A stretch of 64,000 bases of DNA. It comes from Cytobacillus oceanisediminis 2691 (GTDB lineage Bacteria > Bacillota > Bacilli > Bacillales > Cytobacillaceae). The notes under the pieces are model-generated. The model did no database searches, had not been told where the DNA came from, and worked only from the letters and a program-made list of their open reading frames with translations. Shown piece by piece: positions 24,686 through 33,355 of this stretch (positions within the stretch are counted from its first letter, which is position 1; each line of letters begins with the position of its first letter). Made by a program: the position numbers and the translations under genes. The stretch covers positions 2,455,501 to 2,519,500 of the forward strand of contig NZ_CP015506.1 of the NCBI RefSeq assembly GCF_000294775.2, read 5' to 3'.

Positions 24686-24952
24686 CTATTCCTCGTTTAT
24701 CATTTCCTCGAATACAGCAGAGACCTTGTTAAATTCTTCGTCGCTTTCAATGGGGGTAAAGTCGCCGTCTTCATCCAGTTTTAAGAAGAACACGTCGATA
24801 TCTTCTTCTGTGTCTTCTTCAAGATCTTCTACGAAGCTGACAGCAGCATATTGATGGCCATCCACCTCTGCAGAAGCGAGGACCTCCACTTCCATTTCCT
24901 GATCATTTTCATCACTGATTGTAAATACTTCTCCAACTTCTATCTTGTCCAT
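24686..24952 (-). CDS. DUF1292 protein (YrzB-like)
   Basis: 88-residue acidic DUF1292 protein: a beta-rich core (KIEVGEVFTISDENDQEMEV, then YAAVSFV) and a Glu/Asp-rich segment (LEEDTEEDIDVFFLKLDEDG). B. subtilis YrzB is the type member, normally next to the Holliday-junction resolvase gene yrrK; here it is alone. Start ATG at 24952. Function of the family is unknown. Confidence 0.8.
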   Translation of the reverse strand: MDKIEVGEVFTISDENDQEMEVEVLASAEVDGHQYAAVSFVEDLEEDTEEDIDVFFLKLDEDGDFTPIESDEEFNKVSAVFEEMINEE

Positions 24953-25020
24953 TTTTTATCTCCTCTCTATAGTAGGTTCTTTCTATATTTTCCCGTTTTA
25001 GCAGATTTTCATGCCTAAAA

Positions 25021-25053
25021 TAAAAATAGGATCGGCTTTATGTGCCGATCCTT
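25021..25053 (-). terminator. Terminator of ilvE
   Basis: AGGATCGGC/GCCGATCCT stem followed on the minus strand by ATTTTTATTTT. Confidence 0.85.
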
Positions 25054-25067
25054 GCCTGCATTGAGGA

Positions 25068-26165
25068 TTACTTAATGCCTGCTGCCTCTTTTTTTTCCAC
25101 TTTTACACTCCATCCAAACGGGTCTGGCGCGGTTCCTTTTTGGATGCCTGTCAAAGTATCATAGATTTTCTTAGATAATTCGCCGGTGATCCCGCCGCTG
25201 ATTTCAATTTTCTTATTGTCCCAGAAAAATTCGCCAATTGGAGAGATAACAGCAGCAGTGCCAGTTCCAAATGCTTCTTCAAGCTGTCCATCCGCATGTG
25301 CCTGGTAGATTTCTTCAATGGAGATTCTGCGCTCTGCCACTGGGATATTCCAGTATTTCAGCAACTCGAGTACAGAGTTTCTGGTAATTCCTTCTAGGAT
25401 GCTTCCATTAAGCTCAGGTGTTACAACTTCACCGTTAATTTTGAAGAAAATGTTCATGCTTCCCACTTCTTCAATATATTTATTTTCTTTTCCGTCCAGC
25501 CATAGAACCTGTGAATATCCAGTTAAGCTGGCAAGCTCCTGTGCTTTCAGACTCGCTGCATAGTTTCCTCCGGTTTTAGCGGTGCCTGTTCCCCCTTTAA
25601 CGGCACGGACATATTCGTTTTGAACAGCAATTTTAACAGGGTTGATGCCTTCCTTATAGTAGGCGCCTACTGGAGAAAGAATAATGATGAATTTGTATTT
25701 CTTTGATGGTGCCACTCCAAGGTATGGCTCAGTTGAAATGACAAATGGACGGATGTACAGTGAAGTTCCTTCAACATTGGGAATCCAGTCACGATCGAGT
25801 GATATTAATTCTTTTAAGGCATAAAGAGCAAGCTCTTCATCAATTTCAGGAATGCATAATCTGGAGTTGGATTTATTCAATCTCTCCATATTCTTTTCTG
25901 GCCTGAACAGCAATACCTCATTATCGATTGTAAGATATGCTTTTAACCCTTCGAAGACACTTTGCCCATAATGGAAAATCATTGCAGCGGGATCAAGTGA
26001 AAGCGGCTGGTAAGGTACAATTCTTGGATCATGCCATCCCCGGCCGGCAGTATAATCCATTTCAAACATATGATCGGTAAAATTTTTGCCAAACTCCAGG
26101 TTATCAAATGCAGGTTTTTGTTTTTTCTCAGGTGTGCGATTGATTTCAATTTTAAATTCAGTCAT
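25068..26165 (-). CDS. ilvE: Branched-chain amino acid aminotransferase
   Basis: PLP enzyme (fold type IV) for the last step of leucine, isoleucine and valine synthesis and the first of their breakdown. The larger BCAT2-type form of about 365 residues: YGQSVFEGLKAY is the conserved N-terminal block, GTGTAKTGGNYAAS holds the PLP-binding Lys, then EVGSMNIFF and EEAFGTGTAAVISP. ATG at 26165, eight bases after AGGGAG. Its 5' leader carries a terminator hairpin and T-box-like parts, so expression is probably controlled by attenuation. Confidence 0.93.
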   Translation of the reverse strand: MTEFKIEINRTPEKKQKPAFDNLEFGKNFTDHMFEMDYTAGRGWHDPRIVPYQPLSLDPAAMIFHYGQSVFEGLKAYLTIDNEVLLFRPEKNMERLNKSNSRLCIPEIDEELALYALKELISLDRDWIPNVEGTSLYIRPFVISTEPYLGVAPSKKYKFIIILSPVGAYYKEGINPVKIAVQNEYVRAVKGGTGTAKTGGNYAASLKAQELASLTGYSQVLWLDGKENKYIEEVGSMNIFFKINGEVVTPELNGSILEGITRNSVLELLKYWNIPVAERRISIEEIYQAHADGQLEEAFGTGTAAVISPIGEFFWDNKKIEISGGITGELSKKIYDTLTGIQKGTAPDPFGWSVKVEKKEAAGIK

Positions 26166-26239
26166 TGTCAAAACTCCCTATCTGTAGATGATTTAAAAAC
26201 CTCATGCCTGCTTTTCCTGCTGCTCTTAATAGAGGATAA

Positions 26240-26436
26240 ATAAAAACGCCCAGTCATCCTCCGAGCGTGGACGAAAGGGCTTGCTTCCCGGCAACAACCA
26301 ATATGGATGTTCAACAGCTGCTTATAGTCATTATATTAAGACTCATATGCTGTTTTTGAAAAGGTTGCCTTTCGCTCTTTTCTACTTCAAGGCAGTAGTG
26401 CAGTTATCTGTTAAAGTTTTTATAAGTTTTTCTAAT
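26240..26436 (-). promoter_or_regulatory. ilvE leader with attenuator; divergent T-box candidate
   Basis: Minus-strand leader of about 265 bases between the promoter at 26437-26465 and ilvE. At its end GCCC-TT-TCGTCC...GGATGA-CT-GGGC forms a stem (26248-26280) followed by GTTTTTATTT: an intrinsic terminator about 75 bases before ilvE. Upstream is TTGGTTGTTGCCGGGAAGC followed by AAGCCCTTTCGTCC; this resembles the T-box-to-terminator part of tRNA-sensing leaders, but the AGGGTGGNACCGCG consensus is not met. The terminator is clear; the T-box assignment is tentative. Confidence 0.45.
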
Positions 26437-26465
26437 ATTATGATATTCTCCTATTTAATTGTCAA
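26437..26465 (-). promoter_or_regulatory. Sigma-A promoter of ilvE
   Basis: TTGACA (minus strand of 26460-26465), 17 bases, CATAAT (26437-26442). Confidence 0.65.
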
Positions 26466-26593
26466 TATGAATTAACAATAAATTTAGAATTAATTCGAAT
26501 TACTGAAAATTCTATTTGCAAAAGAAATGGCAATTAAGATGAAAAATCATGGATTTAAATCTATAATCAATATATAAATACATAAGGAGATTT

Positions 26594-26905
26594 ATGAAGA
26601 TGAACAGCAAAGAGCTTGAAGAAAGAATTATTCAAAACTATCAGGGCGAAGAAAAAATGATGATTCTCGTTTTTGCCCAGTGGTGTATTAATCACAATTT
26701 AGATCCCGAGGAAATCTATTTAAAGGCATATCCTGATCAAAGCAAAAATATTTCACTGCAGGAAGCGCTGGAGCTGACAGTTCCAAAAGAAGAAGCGGGC
26801 GATGTGCCTGATGAGACATTGCTTGGTGTTCTCTCAATGTTCGGAAATGATGATTTGGCCTTCGTCGTTATGGAAGAATTAAAGAAAATGAAAAAGGACA
26901 GCTAA
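26594..26905 (+). CDS. Hypothetical protein
   Basis: 103-residue acidic soluble protein, probably helical, that I do not recognise. It contains EEKMMILVFAQWCINHNLDP and a C-terminal LAFVVMEELKKMKKD helix. Start is ATG at 26594, or the ATG six bases later at 26600; AAGGAG lies upstream. It is divergent from ilvE and convergent with desR. Confidence 0.65.
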   Translation: MKMNSKELEERIIQNYQGEEKMMILVFAQWCINHNLDPEEIYLKAYPDQSKNISLQEALELTVPKEEAGDVPDETLLGVLSMFGNDDLAFVVMEELKKMKKDS

Positions 26906-26942
26906 GCCAATTGGCTGCTGCCCATTTATGCAAGAAACACTT

Positions 26943-27542
26943 TTATTTAAACCAGCCCTTCTCTTTGGACTGGGTAATGGCTTCAATCCTATTCGTAACT
27001 TCGAGCTTGTCTAGAATAGCAGAGATATAGTTACGGACGGTTCCTGTTTTAATGCTGAGCTGGTCGGCAATTTCCCTGGTGTTTTTGCCGTCTGCAATCA
27101 GCTCAAGCACCTCTTTTTCACGGTCGGTCAGCGGGTTTTCTTCTCCATATACATCATCCATTAATTCAGGTGCATAGATGCGCTTTCCTTCTACGACGTT
27201 TCTGATTGAGCTGGCGAGCTCTTCACTTGGGCTGTCTTTTAATAAGTACCCCCTTACACCGGCCTTAAGGGCACGCTGAAAATACCCTGACCTTGCAAAG
27301 GTTGTCAGAATAATAACCTTGCAGCCTATGCCTTTCAATTCTTCCGCCGCCTCCAAGCCGCTCTTTTCCGGCATTTCAATATCCATGATGCATACATCCG
27401 GTTTGAGCGTTTGGACAAGAGATATGGCTTCCTTGCCATTCGATGCTTTGCCAATGACTTCCATATCGTCTTCGAGATTTAACAGGGATCCTAAAGCACC
27501 AAGCACCATCCGCTGGTCTTCAGCTATGACGATTTTAATCAT
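26943..27542 (-). CDS. desR: Response regulator DesR
   Basis: NarL/FixJ-type two-component response regulator. Receiver domain with Asp54 in CIMDIEMP (acceptor), acidic pocket AEDQ near residues 8-9 and Lys in LLKDS; LuxR-type helix-turn-helix from about 135 (LTDREKEVLELIADGKNTRE). 199 residues, as B. subtilis DesR. Its start overlaps the desK stop by four bases (ATGA), so the two are translationally coupled. DesR activates the desaturase gene des when membrane lipids order in the cold. Palindromes in front of des are its likely targets. Confidence 0.93.
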   Translation of the reverse strand: MIKIVIAEDQRMVLGALGSLLNLEDDMEVIGKASNGKEAISLVQTLKPDVCIMDIEMPEKSGLEAAEELKGIGCKVIILTTFARSGYFQRALKAGVRGYLLKDSPSEELASSIRNVVEGKRIYAPELMDDVYGEENPLTDREKEVLELIADGKNTREIADQLSIKTGTVRNYISAILDKLEVTNRIEAITQSKEKGWFK

Positions 27543-28675
27543 GCCTTTTCCTCCTTATTTGTTTCCTTTACGACTGTTGGCACCTTCATTGTAATCGTTG
27601 TTCCATTTTCAGATACGATATCAAGACTTCCATTGACAAAGTCGAGCCGCTCTCCTAATCCAAGCAGTCCTGACCCCTTGCCGACATCTGTTGCGGGATT
27701 CATGCCGACCCCGTTATCCTGGACAGTAATGCTAACTTCATTCCAGGTTTGTTCAATGCTGATGCGGCATTCTGTAGCATTACTGTGTTTTACTACATTT
27801 GTCACAGCTTCTTTCATGCACATGCTTAGAATATTCTCAAGGAATAGCGACACGTTCTTTAATTTGATATCTTCTTCCCCGATGAATTCGATTGAGGCTG
27901 CCTTTAAGATTTGCTTAACAAGTATAATTTCTTCCTTCAGCCTGATTCCTCTCATCTGGGAAACCATTTTTCTTACTTCGTTTAATGCTGTTCTGGCCGT
28001 TTGCTGAACGTCTATAAGTTCTTCCTTTGCCTGGTCAGGATCCTTGCTGATAAGCTTACGGGCCAGATCGCTTTTTAACCCGATCAGAGACAATTTTTGT
28101 CCGAGTGTATCATGAAGATCTCGGGCAATCCGCTGCCTTTCTTCCTGTTTGACAAGCTCCGCAATCCTTTTGTTGGCATCTTCGAGCTGTTCTTCAAGCA
28201 TTTCCTGCTTTTTCTTATTGTGAATGTTAAAAGGAAGCAAAATCACACTGATCCAGATGATAATGATAAAAGGTATCTGCTCGAGAAATAATGGCTTCTG
28301 TGTGACAAAATTAATGTTTATTGAGATGGTGGTTGCAACAAGATGGATGACATATAACGTTAAAAATGCAATCCTGTTTTTGATATGGCCATTGTAATAA
28401 GCAATATAAAAAGCAAAATAAATAAACGAAAACAGAATGGTCATCGTAATCGATATGCTGATTAAGATGCCAGTCCATAGATAGACAGGCCACTTCCGCG
28501 ATATAAAGGCAAAACGCAATGATATAAAAAATAAAATGGTCAGGATAATGCCTACGGCTATGGCGATTTTAGAGGTGGACCTGAAGATGAAATAAAACGG
28601 CAAAATGCTGAATACACTCCATATATAAGGAGAAATGCCTGAACTTTTCAATGTGGTGAAATACTTTTTAAACAT
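27539..28675 (-). CDS. desK: Membrane sensor kinase DesK
   Basis: Thermosensor histidine kinase. About five transmembrane helices in residues 15-150, then a coiled coil (QEMLEEQLEDANKRIAELVKQ, about 157-178) and the HisKA_3 dimerisation domain with His188 in ARDLHDT, the same position as in B. subtilis DesK. The HATPase domain has NVVKHSNA (N-box) and DNGVGM (G-box). 378 residues. Start at 28675. It lies 96 bases past the des stop and a hairpin, so it may be transcribed both with des and from its own promoter. Confidence 0.93.
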   Translation of the reverse strand: MFKKYFTTLKSSGISPYIWSVFSILPFYFIFRSTSKIAIAVGIILTILFFISLRFAFISRKWPVYLWTGILISISITMTILFSFIYFAFYIAYYNGHIKNRIAFLTLYVIHLVATTISININFVTQKPLFLEQIPFIIIIWISVILLPFNIHNKKKQEMLEEQLEDANKRIAELVKQEERQRIARDLHDTLGQKLSLIGLKSDLARKLISKDPDQAKEELIDVQQTARTALNEVRKMVSQMRGIRLKEEIILVKQILKAASIEFIGEEDIKLKNVSLFLENILSMCMKEAVTNVVKHSNATECRISIEQTWNEVSITVQDNGVGMNPATDVGKGSGLLGLGERLDFVNGSLDIVSENGTTITMKVPTVVKETNKEEKA

Positions 28676-28707
28676 GTGAGGTACCCTCTTTTTTATTCGT
28701 AAAATAA

Positions 28708-28750
28708 TGAAACAGCTCCTTTGTTATCATATCACAAAGGAGCTGTTCTT
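28708..28750 (-). terminator. Hairpin between des and desK
   Basis: AACAGCTCCTTTGT/ACAAAGGAGCTGTT, a perfect 14-bp stem, followed on the minus strand by TTCATTATTTT. It likely ends or attenuates transcription from des into desKR. Confidence 0.75.
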
Positions 28751-28770
28751 CAGTAGATTATAGACTTAGT

Positions 28771-29814
28771 TTATGGCTTCACAGATGCCGTTTTCGCTCT
28801 GCTCTGTTTTTTGCTGAGGGCAGACTGCCTGGCTGCTCCATATCCAGTGAAGTCCTGGGCATCTTCATCCCATAAGCGGAATCGAAGTGACTTTAGACTG
28901 GTCGAAAAAGTAATCGTCGGTACATTCTGAAGCTCAGCTGTATTATAATGTGCGCTTTCGAGATTATAGTTAGGCACGCGCGGGCTTAAGTGATGAATAT
29001 GATGGAACCCGATGTTCCCGGTTAGCCACTGAAGTACTTTTGGAAGCTTGTAAAAGGAGCTTCCTTCTACTGCCGCTTTTACATACTCCCACTTATCATC
29101 TTCTTCAAAATAGGAGTCTTCAAATGTATGCTGTACATAGAAAAGCCAAATCCCCGCTGCTCCGGAAATTAAAAAGATAGGTCCCTGCACCATCAGGAAT
29201 GCTTCCCATCCGATGGCCCAGCACATGAACGCATACAAACCAGCGATGGCTGCGTTTGTAAGATAAGTATTGATGCGTTCATTCTTTCTTGCCCCTTTTC
29301 TGTTAAATCGATTTTTTAACAAAAATACATAAATCGGGCCTAAACCTAACATGACGAACGGATTGCGGTAGATGCGATAGGCTGCGCGTGTCGACCAAGC
29401 CGCATCCTGGTATTCTTTCACTGTCAGTGTCCAGATATCTCCTGTACCACGCTTGTCCAGATTACCGCTTGTTGCATGGTGAACATTGTGGTCATGCTGC
29501 CATTGGTGATAAGGGAAAATGGTAAGTATCCCTGTGAATGTGCCAACAATTTTGTTTGCTTTGCGATTTTTGAAAAAGGAATGGTGGCAGCAATCATGGA
29601 AAATGATGAAGATCCTGACCAGGAAGCCAGCTGCAATGACAGATATGCCAAGCGTCAGCAGGTAAGAAAAGCTCAGGCTCTTATAAGCAAGGAACCATAG
29701 CAGGAAAAAAGGTCCCAGAGTATTGACCAGCTGCATGATGCTGCGTGTTAAATCGGATTTTTCATAGGGTGCCATTTGTTTTTTTAAGTTGAGTTGTTTT
29801 TGTTTAGAAGTCAT
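28771..29814 (-). CDS. des: Membrane fatty acid desaturase
   Basis: Integral-membrane acyl-lipid desaturase, di-iron, introducing a double bond (delta-5 in B. subtilis Des) into phospholipid acyl chains to keep membranes fluid in the cold. Histidine boxes are HDCCHH, HDHNVHH and HIHHL, between about four to six membrane helices. 347 residues. Start ATG at 29814. First gene of des-desK-desR, the same order as in B. subtilis, behind two near-perfect DesR-type palindromes. Confidence 0.93.
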   Translation of the reverse strand: MTSKQKQLNLKKQMAPYEKSDLTRSIMQLVNTLGPFFLLWFLAYKSLSFSYLLTLGISVIAAGFLVRIFIIFHDCCHHSFFKNRKANKIVGTFTGILTIFPYHQWQHDHNVHHATSGNLDKRGTGDIWTLTVKEYQDAAWSTRAAYRIYRNPFVMLGLGPIYVFLLKNRFNRKGARKNERINTYLTNAAIAGLYAFMCWAIGWEAFLMVQGPIFLISGAAGIWLFYVQHTFEDSYFEEDDKWEYVKAAVEGSSFYKLPKVLQWLTGNIGFHHIHHLSPRVPNYNLESAHYNTAELQNVPTITFSTSLKSLRFRLWDEDAQDFTGYGAARQSALSKKQSRAKTASVKP

Positions 29815-29875
29815 TTTTTAATTCCCTTCTTCATGACGTTAACTTTATGATAAAGGGTTTTCAGAAGGTTTTGTA

Positions 29876-29918
29876 GACATGAGTGTCATGTCCAAACCAT
29901 GATAAATGTCATGGTTTG
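29876..29918. promoter_or_regulatory. Two palindromes in front of des (candidate DesR sites)
   Basis: First: GACATGA-GTG-TCATGTC (29876-29892), seven-base arms. Second: CAAACCATGA-TAAATG-TCATGGTTTG (29893-29918), ten-base arms. Both share a CATGA/TCATG core. They lie 60-105 bases upstream of the des start; DesR in B. subtilis activates des from tandem sites upstream of its promoter. Confidence 0.75.
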
Positions 29919-30073
29919 CAGAAAAAATTAAGATGAGATCCTATAAACAGGCTATAATTTTTATGTTTCCCTAAAAATTTTTTTATTTTATAGGATTATT
30001 TTGCCTTACACATGACTTCTAATTCCTTAGGACATAATGAAATTGATATTAAATTAAAAGGAGAGTTTTTTGT

Positions 30074-30358
30074 ATGAATCAACACGGCAAAACAGATATC
30101 GATTCACCCATCCAAGCTTCAATTGAGCAGATTTGGCAGAATATATGCAGAGGCTGGGATCAATTCAATCAATCAGCCGTACTGGATTTCTTAAGTCAAT
30201 GTGAGGAAAAAGGCATTGATTCCCAATTCGCAATGAGCTGGGTTGAGAAATATAAAGATAAGATTCCGGATTGGCAGGCGGTTTCCAGAGTGTCTCTTGA
30301 TTGGATGAATCAGCATACAGCTGCTGGCTCTCCATTATCGAATGAGACCTTTAAATAA
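30074..30358 (+). CDS. Hypothetical protein
   Basis: 94-residue soluble helical protein, unrecognised, rich in Trp (IWQNICRGWDQF, SWVEKYKDKIPDWQAV, LDWMNQH). Start ATG at 30074 behind AAAAGGAGAG. Divergent from des, sharing its upstream region, and followed by a terminator. Confidence 0.65.
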   Translation: MNQHGKTDIDSPIQASIEQIWQNICRGWDQFNQSAVLDFLSQCEEKGIDSQFAMSWVEKYKDKIPDWQAVSRVSLDWMNQHTAAGSPLSNETFK

Positions 30359-30379
30359 CCACATATGCAAAAGAATGCA

Positions 30380-30410
30380 AGAGCCCCTTGGCATATTACC
30401 AAGGGGCTCT
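30380..30410. terminator. Bidirectional terminator
   Basis: AGAGCCCCTTGG/CCAAGGGGCTCT stem, with CTTTT after it on the plus strand. Confidence 0.85.
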
Positions 30411-30413
30411 CTT

Positions 30414-31070
30414 TTAATGAGGAATATTAGAATTTGGCATTTGCCCTTGAGCAGCATTTGGCATTTGCCCCTGTGCAGGAGCATATGCATTTAACATTTG
30501 CTGCATATCCTGCTGTGTAAACTGAGGTACCTGGTAATAATGATGTTTGTTTTGATAAATCGAAAGTTCATAAGCCATCTCAATGCAATTTGGGACAGAA
30601 TCAGCCAGTACTCTCCGGACAACTGGATTTGTTGTTTCGAGTGCAGCCATTGTTTTCATGGAAGCGGTCGATTTTAATGCTCCCAGAAGGCAGCCGGAAA
30701 CTGTTTCTTCATTCATTTCGGAGACAGATTGGATTGGCTTTTTTGGCTGAGAAGGCTTTAAGCCATAAATAAAATCATTATCCTGGTTCATTTTATAGCT
30801 CTGTGTTGGTTTAGAAGGATCTTTACCTGTCTGGAAGCATTCCAGTGTAGTATTGTATTCCTCTTGCACAAATTGATATTGGCGGTCCATTATACCTGCC
30901 AGTTCCTGATCTTGTACGTGCTGCCGCAATAATGAGTATGTGTTTAAGGTGCCGACTGTACCTGATAAAACCTCTTGAACATCAAGAACTTCATGTGCTC
31001 CATGGTTGAGCTGCTGGGGTATATTTCCTGTATGCATATTTTGATGCATCTGGTTAGGCTGATTTTCCAT
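30414..31070 (-). CDS. CotF-family spore coat protein
   Basis: CotF-like spore coat protein (ferritin-like helical CotF domain): HEVLDVQEVLSGTVGTLNTY then QDQELAGIMDRQYQFVQEEYN are family stretches. An Asn/Gln/Met/His-rich N-terminus and a C-terminus with a repeated GQMPNAAQ/GQMPNS are low-complexity. About 218 residues from the ATG at 31070 behind AAGGAGG; a frame with an earlier start at 31106 is less likely. Expected to be made in the mother cell in sporulation. Confidence 0.82.
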   Translation of the reverse strand: MENQPNQMHQNMHTGNIPQQLNHGAHEVLDVQEVLSGTVGTLNTYSLLRQHVQDQELAGIMDRQYQFVQEEYNTTLECFQTGKDPSKPTQSYKMNQDNDFIYGLKPSQPKKPIQSVSEMNEETVSGCLLGALKSTASMKTMAALETTNPVVRRVLADSVPNCIEMAYELSIYQNKHHYYQVPQFTQQDMQQMLNAYAPAQGQMPNAAQGQMPNSNIPH

Positions 31071-31154
31071 TTCGATTCCTCCTTTTTTAATAACAATCTT
31101 TATCATGCAGATTTTTAAATAGAAATATCCATGGGATGGTAAAAAAAATAAATA

Positions 31155-31186
31155 AAAAAAAGCAGTTCGATTGAACTGCTTTTTTA
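31155..31186. terminator. Terminator
   Basis: AAAAAAGCAGTTC/GAACTGCTTTTTT stem right after the stop of the 31184-31765 gene; T-runs on both strands. Confidence 0.88.
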
Positions 31187-31765
31187 GTTGACTTCCTCAA
31201 TCGTTTCTGCCAGTAAGAATAGATATCTGTAAATTAGAATGTAAGCATCGTTTATGGTCATGTCTTCTTTAAAGCCCTCCAAGTCATCCAAAGCAAAATT
31301 GAGTTCCCATAACCCATCTTGCTGGTTAAACATTAGGTCAAATGTTGCTGAATCACCTTGTAATGTTCTTTTTAAATATGACCTTATTGTTTCTGCTTTC
31401 TTTTTAGGCAATTTAAGTCCAAGCATGACATCATAGGTTCGGAACAGATCATCGAATTCAAAAGAGATGGCGTCTGCACCAATAATCCCAAACCATTCAG
31501 ACTCAAGGTACATAAACTCTTTAATATTTTTCACAAAATAATCAATAGGCTGGTTTAGAAATTCGGGTGTCTCCTGTGAGAGGACTTCTTCTGTTTCCTT
31601 GTTTCCTCTCTCTATATAAGCATTTGCAAAGCGGGTTTCAGGATTTTTGACTATTAAAGATTCAGCATTTGATAATAGCTGATGCTTTTCAGCAAATTCT
31701 TTTTCTTCTTTGTATATTTCGTTTCCTGGTTCCTTGAGATGGTTTTCAATCCGTTCTTTTAACAT
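31184..31765 (-). CDS. Hypothetical protein
   Basis: 193-residue soluble, acidic protein with no motif I can name. N-terminal helical region (ERIENHLKEPGNEIYKEEKE), a middle with FYLxxEWFGIIGADAISFEFDD-like content and a C-terminal helix rich in Leu/Tyr (INDAYILIYRYLFLLAETI). 22 bases downstream of the helicase gene on the same strand, so probably co-transcribed with it. Start ATG at 31765 behind AAAGGAG. Confidence 0.65.
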   Translation of the reverse strand: MLKERIENHLKEPGNEIYKEEKEFAEKHQLLSNAESLIVKNPETRFANAYIERGNKETEEVLSQETPEFLNQPIDYFVKNIKEFMYLESEWFGIIGADAISFEFDDLFRTYDVMLGLKLPKKKAETIRSYLKRTLQGDSATFDLMFNQQDGLWELNFALDDLEGFKEDMTINDAYILIYRYLFLLAETIEEVN

Positions 31766-31787
31766 TTCGCTACTCCTTTAATTATGG

Positions 31788-33200
31788 TTACCTTCCGCGT
31801 CTTTTTGACCTATTACTCACAGATTTAGGCGCTGAAGTCTTCTTTTTTGATGGTGATTTACTGCGGTTTACATGACCAGCTGAATTCAATGGTTTTGAGT
31901 TTTTCCTTTGCCCTTTTCTGCCCTTTGCTGGGGAGGTTTTGCCTTCAGTCTTTTTTCTGTCTGCATCTTCCCGATTATCATTTTTCTTTCTTCCGGATGA
32001 AGCTGGGATTTTTTGCACTTGAGAGTTTTTTTCTGATGACCTGGAAGGCTTTTGCCTTTCCTGGCTATTGCCAAGGTTCTGCTTGGAGATCGTAATGTTC
32101 AGTCCTTTTTCAATTGCTTCAAGAAGCGGTTTGTCTGCGGATGAATAAAAAGTGATTGCCATCCCCTTCATGCCAGCCCTTCCCGTTCTTCCGATTCGGT
32201 GAACATAGCTTTCCGGATCCAGTGGAATATCATAATTAAATACATGTGTGACACCTTCCACATCAAGTCCCCTTGCTGCTACATCAGTTGCTACTAATAG
32301 CTGTAATTCGGCATCCCTGAATCGTTTCATCACTTGTTCCCGTTTGGACTGAGACAAATCTCCGTGAAGCTCATCACATTGGAAGCCATTTGATTTTAGT
32401 ACGTCATTAAGCTTGCTGACCCTGCGTTTGGTCCGGCAAAAGATGACGGCTAAATAAGGTCTATGAGTTTGAATTAATTGCATGAGTGTGGCCTGCTTGG
32501 CACGGTCGATCGTATGTATGGCGATTTGCTTGACTGATTGTGCTGGCCCTTGTGTTTTTTCGATTTGCATATACTCTGGTTCTTTCATATGTTTCCTTGC
32601 CAGATTCCTGATCTCTGCTGGAATCGTTGCAGAAAATAACATGGTCTGCCTTTTGCCTGGTGTTTCTTTAATAATATCTTCCACTTCATCCAAAAAGCCA
32701 ATATGGAGCATTTGATCGGCTTCATCCAATACTAAAAAATCTGCTTGTGATAAATCAATTGTTTTCCTCTTAATATGATCGAGAAGCCGGCCAGGCGTAC
32801 CAACGACAATTTGAACCTTTTTCTTAAGCTTATTAAGCTGCTTGTCCACATCTTGGCCCCCATAAACGGCTAATACCTCTAAATCATCATCGCCTGCAGT
32901 CAGTTTTTGAACTTCATCTGTAATCTGCAGAGCTAATTCTCTTGTCGGTGTCACAATGAGAGCTTGAATATGGACAGCATCCGGGTCAAGCTTCTCAAGA
33001 ATCGGCAGAATAAAGGCAAATGTTTTGCCAGTTCCAGTCTGTGCCTGTGCAATAATATCCCTGCCCTCCATCACGGCGGGTATTGCCTGCTCCTGAATAG
33101 GAGTTGGTTTTCCAATGCCATGGCTCAGCAATATATTTGTTAGTTTTTTTGAAATACCCAGTGTTAAAAAATCCTGCAAATAATTCCCTGCTTTCTTCAC
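31788..33200 (-). CDS. DEAD-box RNA helicase with basic tail
   Basis: ATP-dependent RNA helicase, SF2. Q-motif (GIGKPTPIQEQAI), Walker A AQTGTGKT at about 53-60, motif Ia PTRELA, DEAD in VLDEADQM, SAT in LFSATIP, VATDVAARGLD and HRIGRTGR. The core of about 365 residues is followed by an about 100-residue tail very rich in Lys, Arg, Ser and Pro, likely for RNA binding. CshA/CshB/YfmL class; which one cannot be told. Such helicases assist ribosome assembly, RNA decay and growth in cold. Confidence 0.92.
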   Translation of the reverse strand: MKKAGNYLQDFLTLGISKKLTNILLSHGIGKPTPIQEQAIPAVMEGRDIIAQAQTGTGKTFAFILPILEKLDPDAVHIQALIVTPTRELALQITDEVQKLTAGDDDLEVLAVYGGQDVDKQLNKLKKKVQIVVGTPGRLLDHIKRKTIDLSQADFLVLDEADQMLHIGFLDEVEDIIKETPGKRQTMLFSATIPAEIRNLARKHMKEPEYMQIEKTQGPAQSVKQIAIHTIDRAKQATLMQLIQTHRPYLAVIFCRTKRRVSKLNDVLKSNGFQCDELHGDLSQSKREQVMKRFRDAELQLLVATDVAARGLDVEGVTHVFNYDIPLDPESYVHRIGRTGRAGMKGMAITFYSSADKPLLEAIEKGLNITISKQNLGNSQERQKPSRSSEKNSQVQKIPASSGRKKNDNREDADRKKTEGKTSPAKGRKGQRKNSKPLNSAGHVNRSKSPSKKKTSAPKSVSNRSKRRGR

Positions 33201-33302
33201 TTTCTTTATTAGAGGCTCAGGTGAAGTTTTAAAGAAATTTCACCCTTATTAATATTGGATGTTTGATGGCAAAATAGCAAGGTATTCTTATTCTGTTTTA
33301 AA

Positions 33303-33338
33303 AAACCCAATACCGACGGATAAGTCTGCATTGGGTTT
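33303..33338 (-). terminator. Terminator of the second DUF2512 gene
   Basis: AAACCCAAT/ATTGGGTTT stem followed by TTTTTAAAAC on the minus strand. Confidence 0.75.
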
Positions 33339-33355
33339 AGTTGCTTATTATTCAG

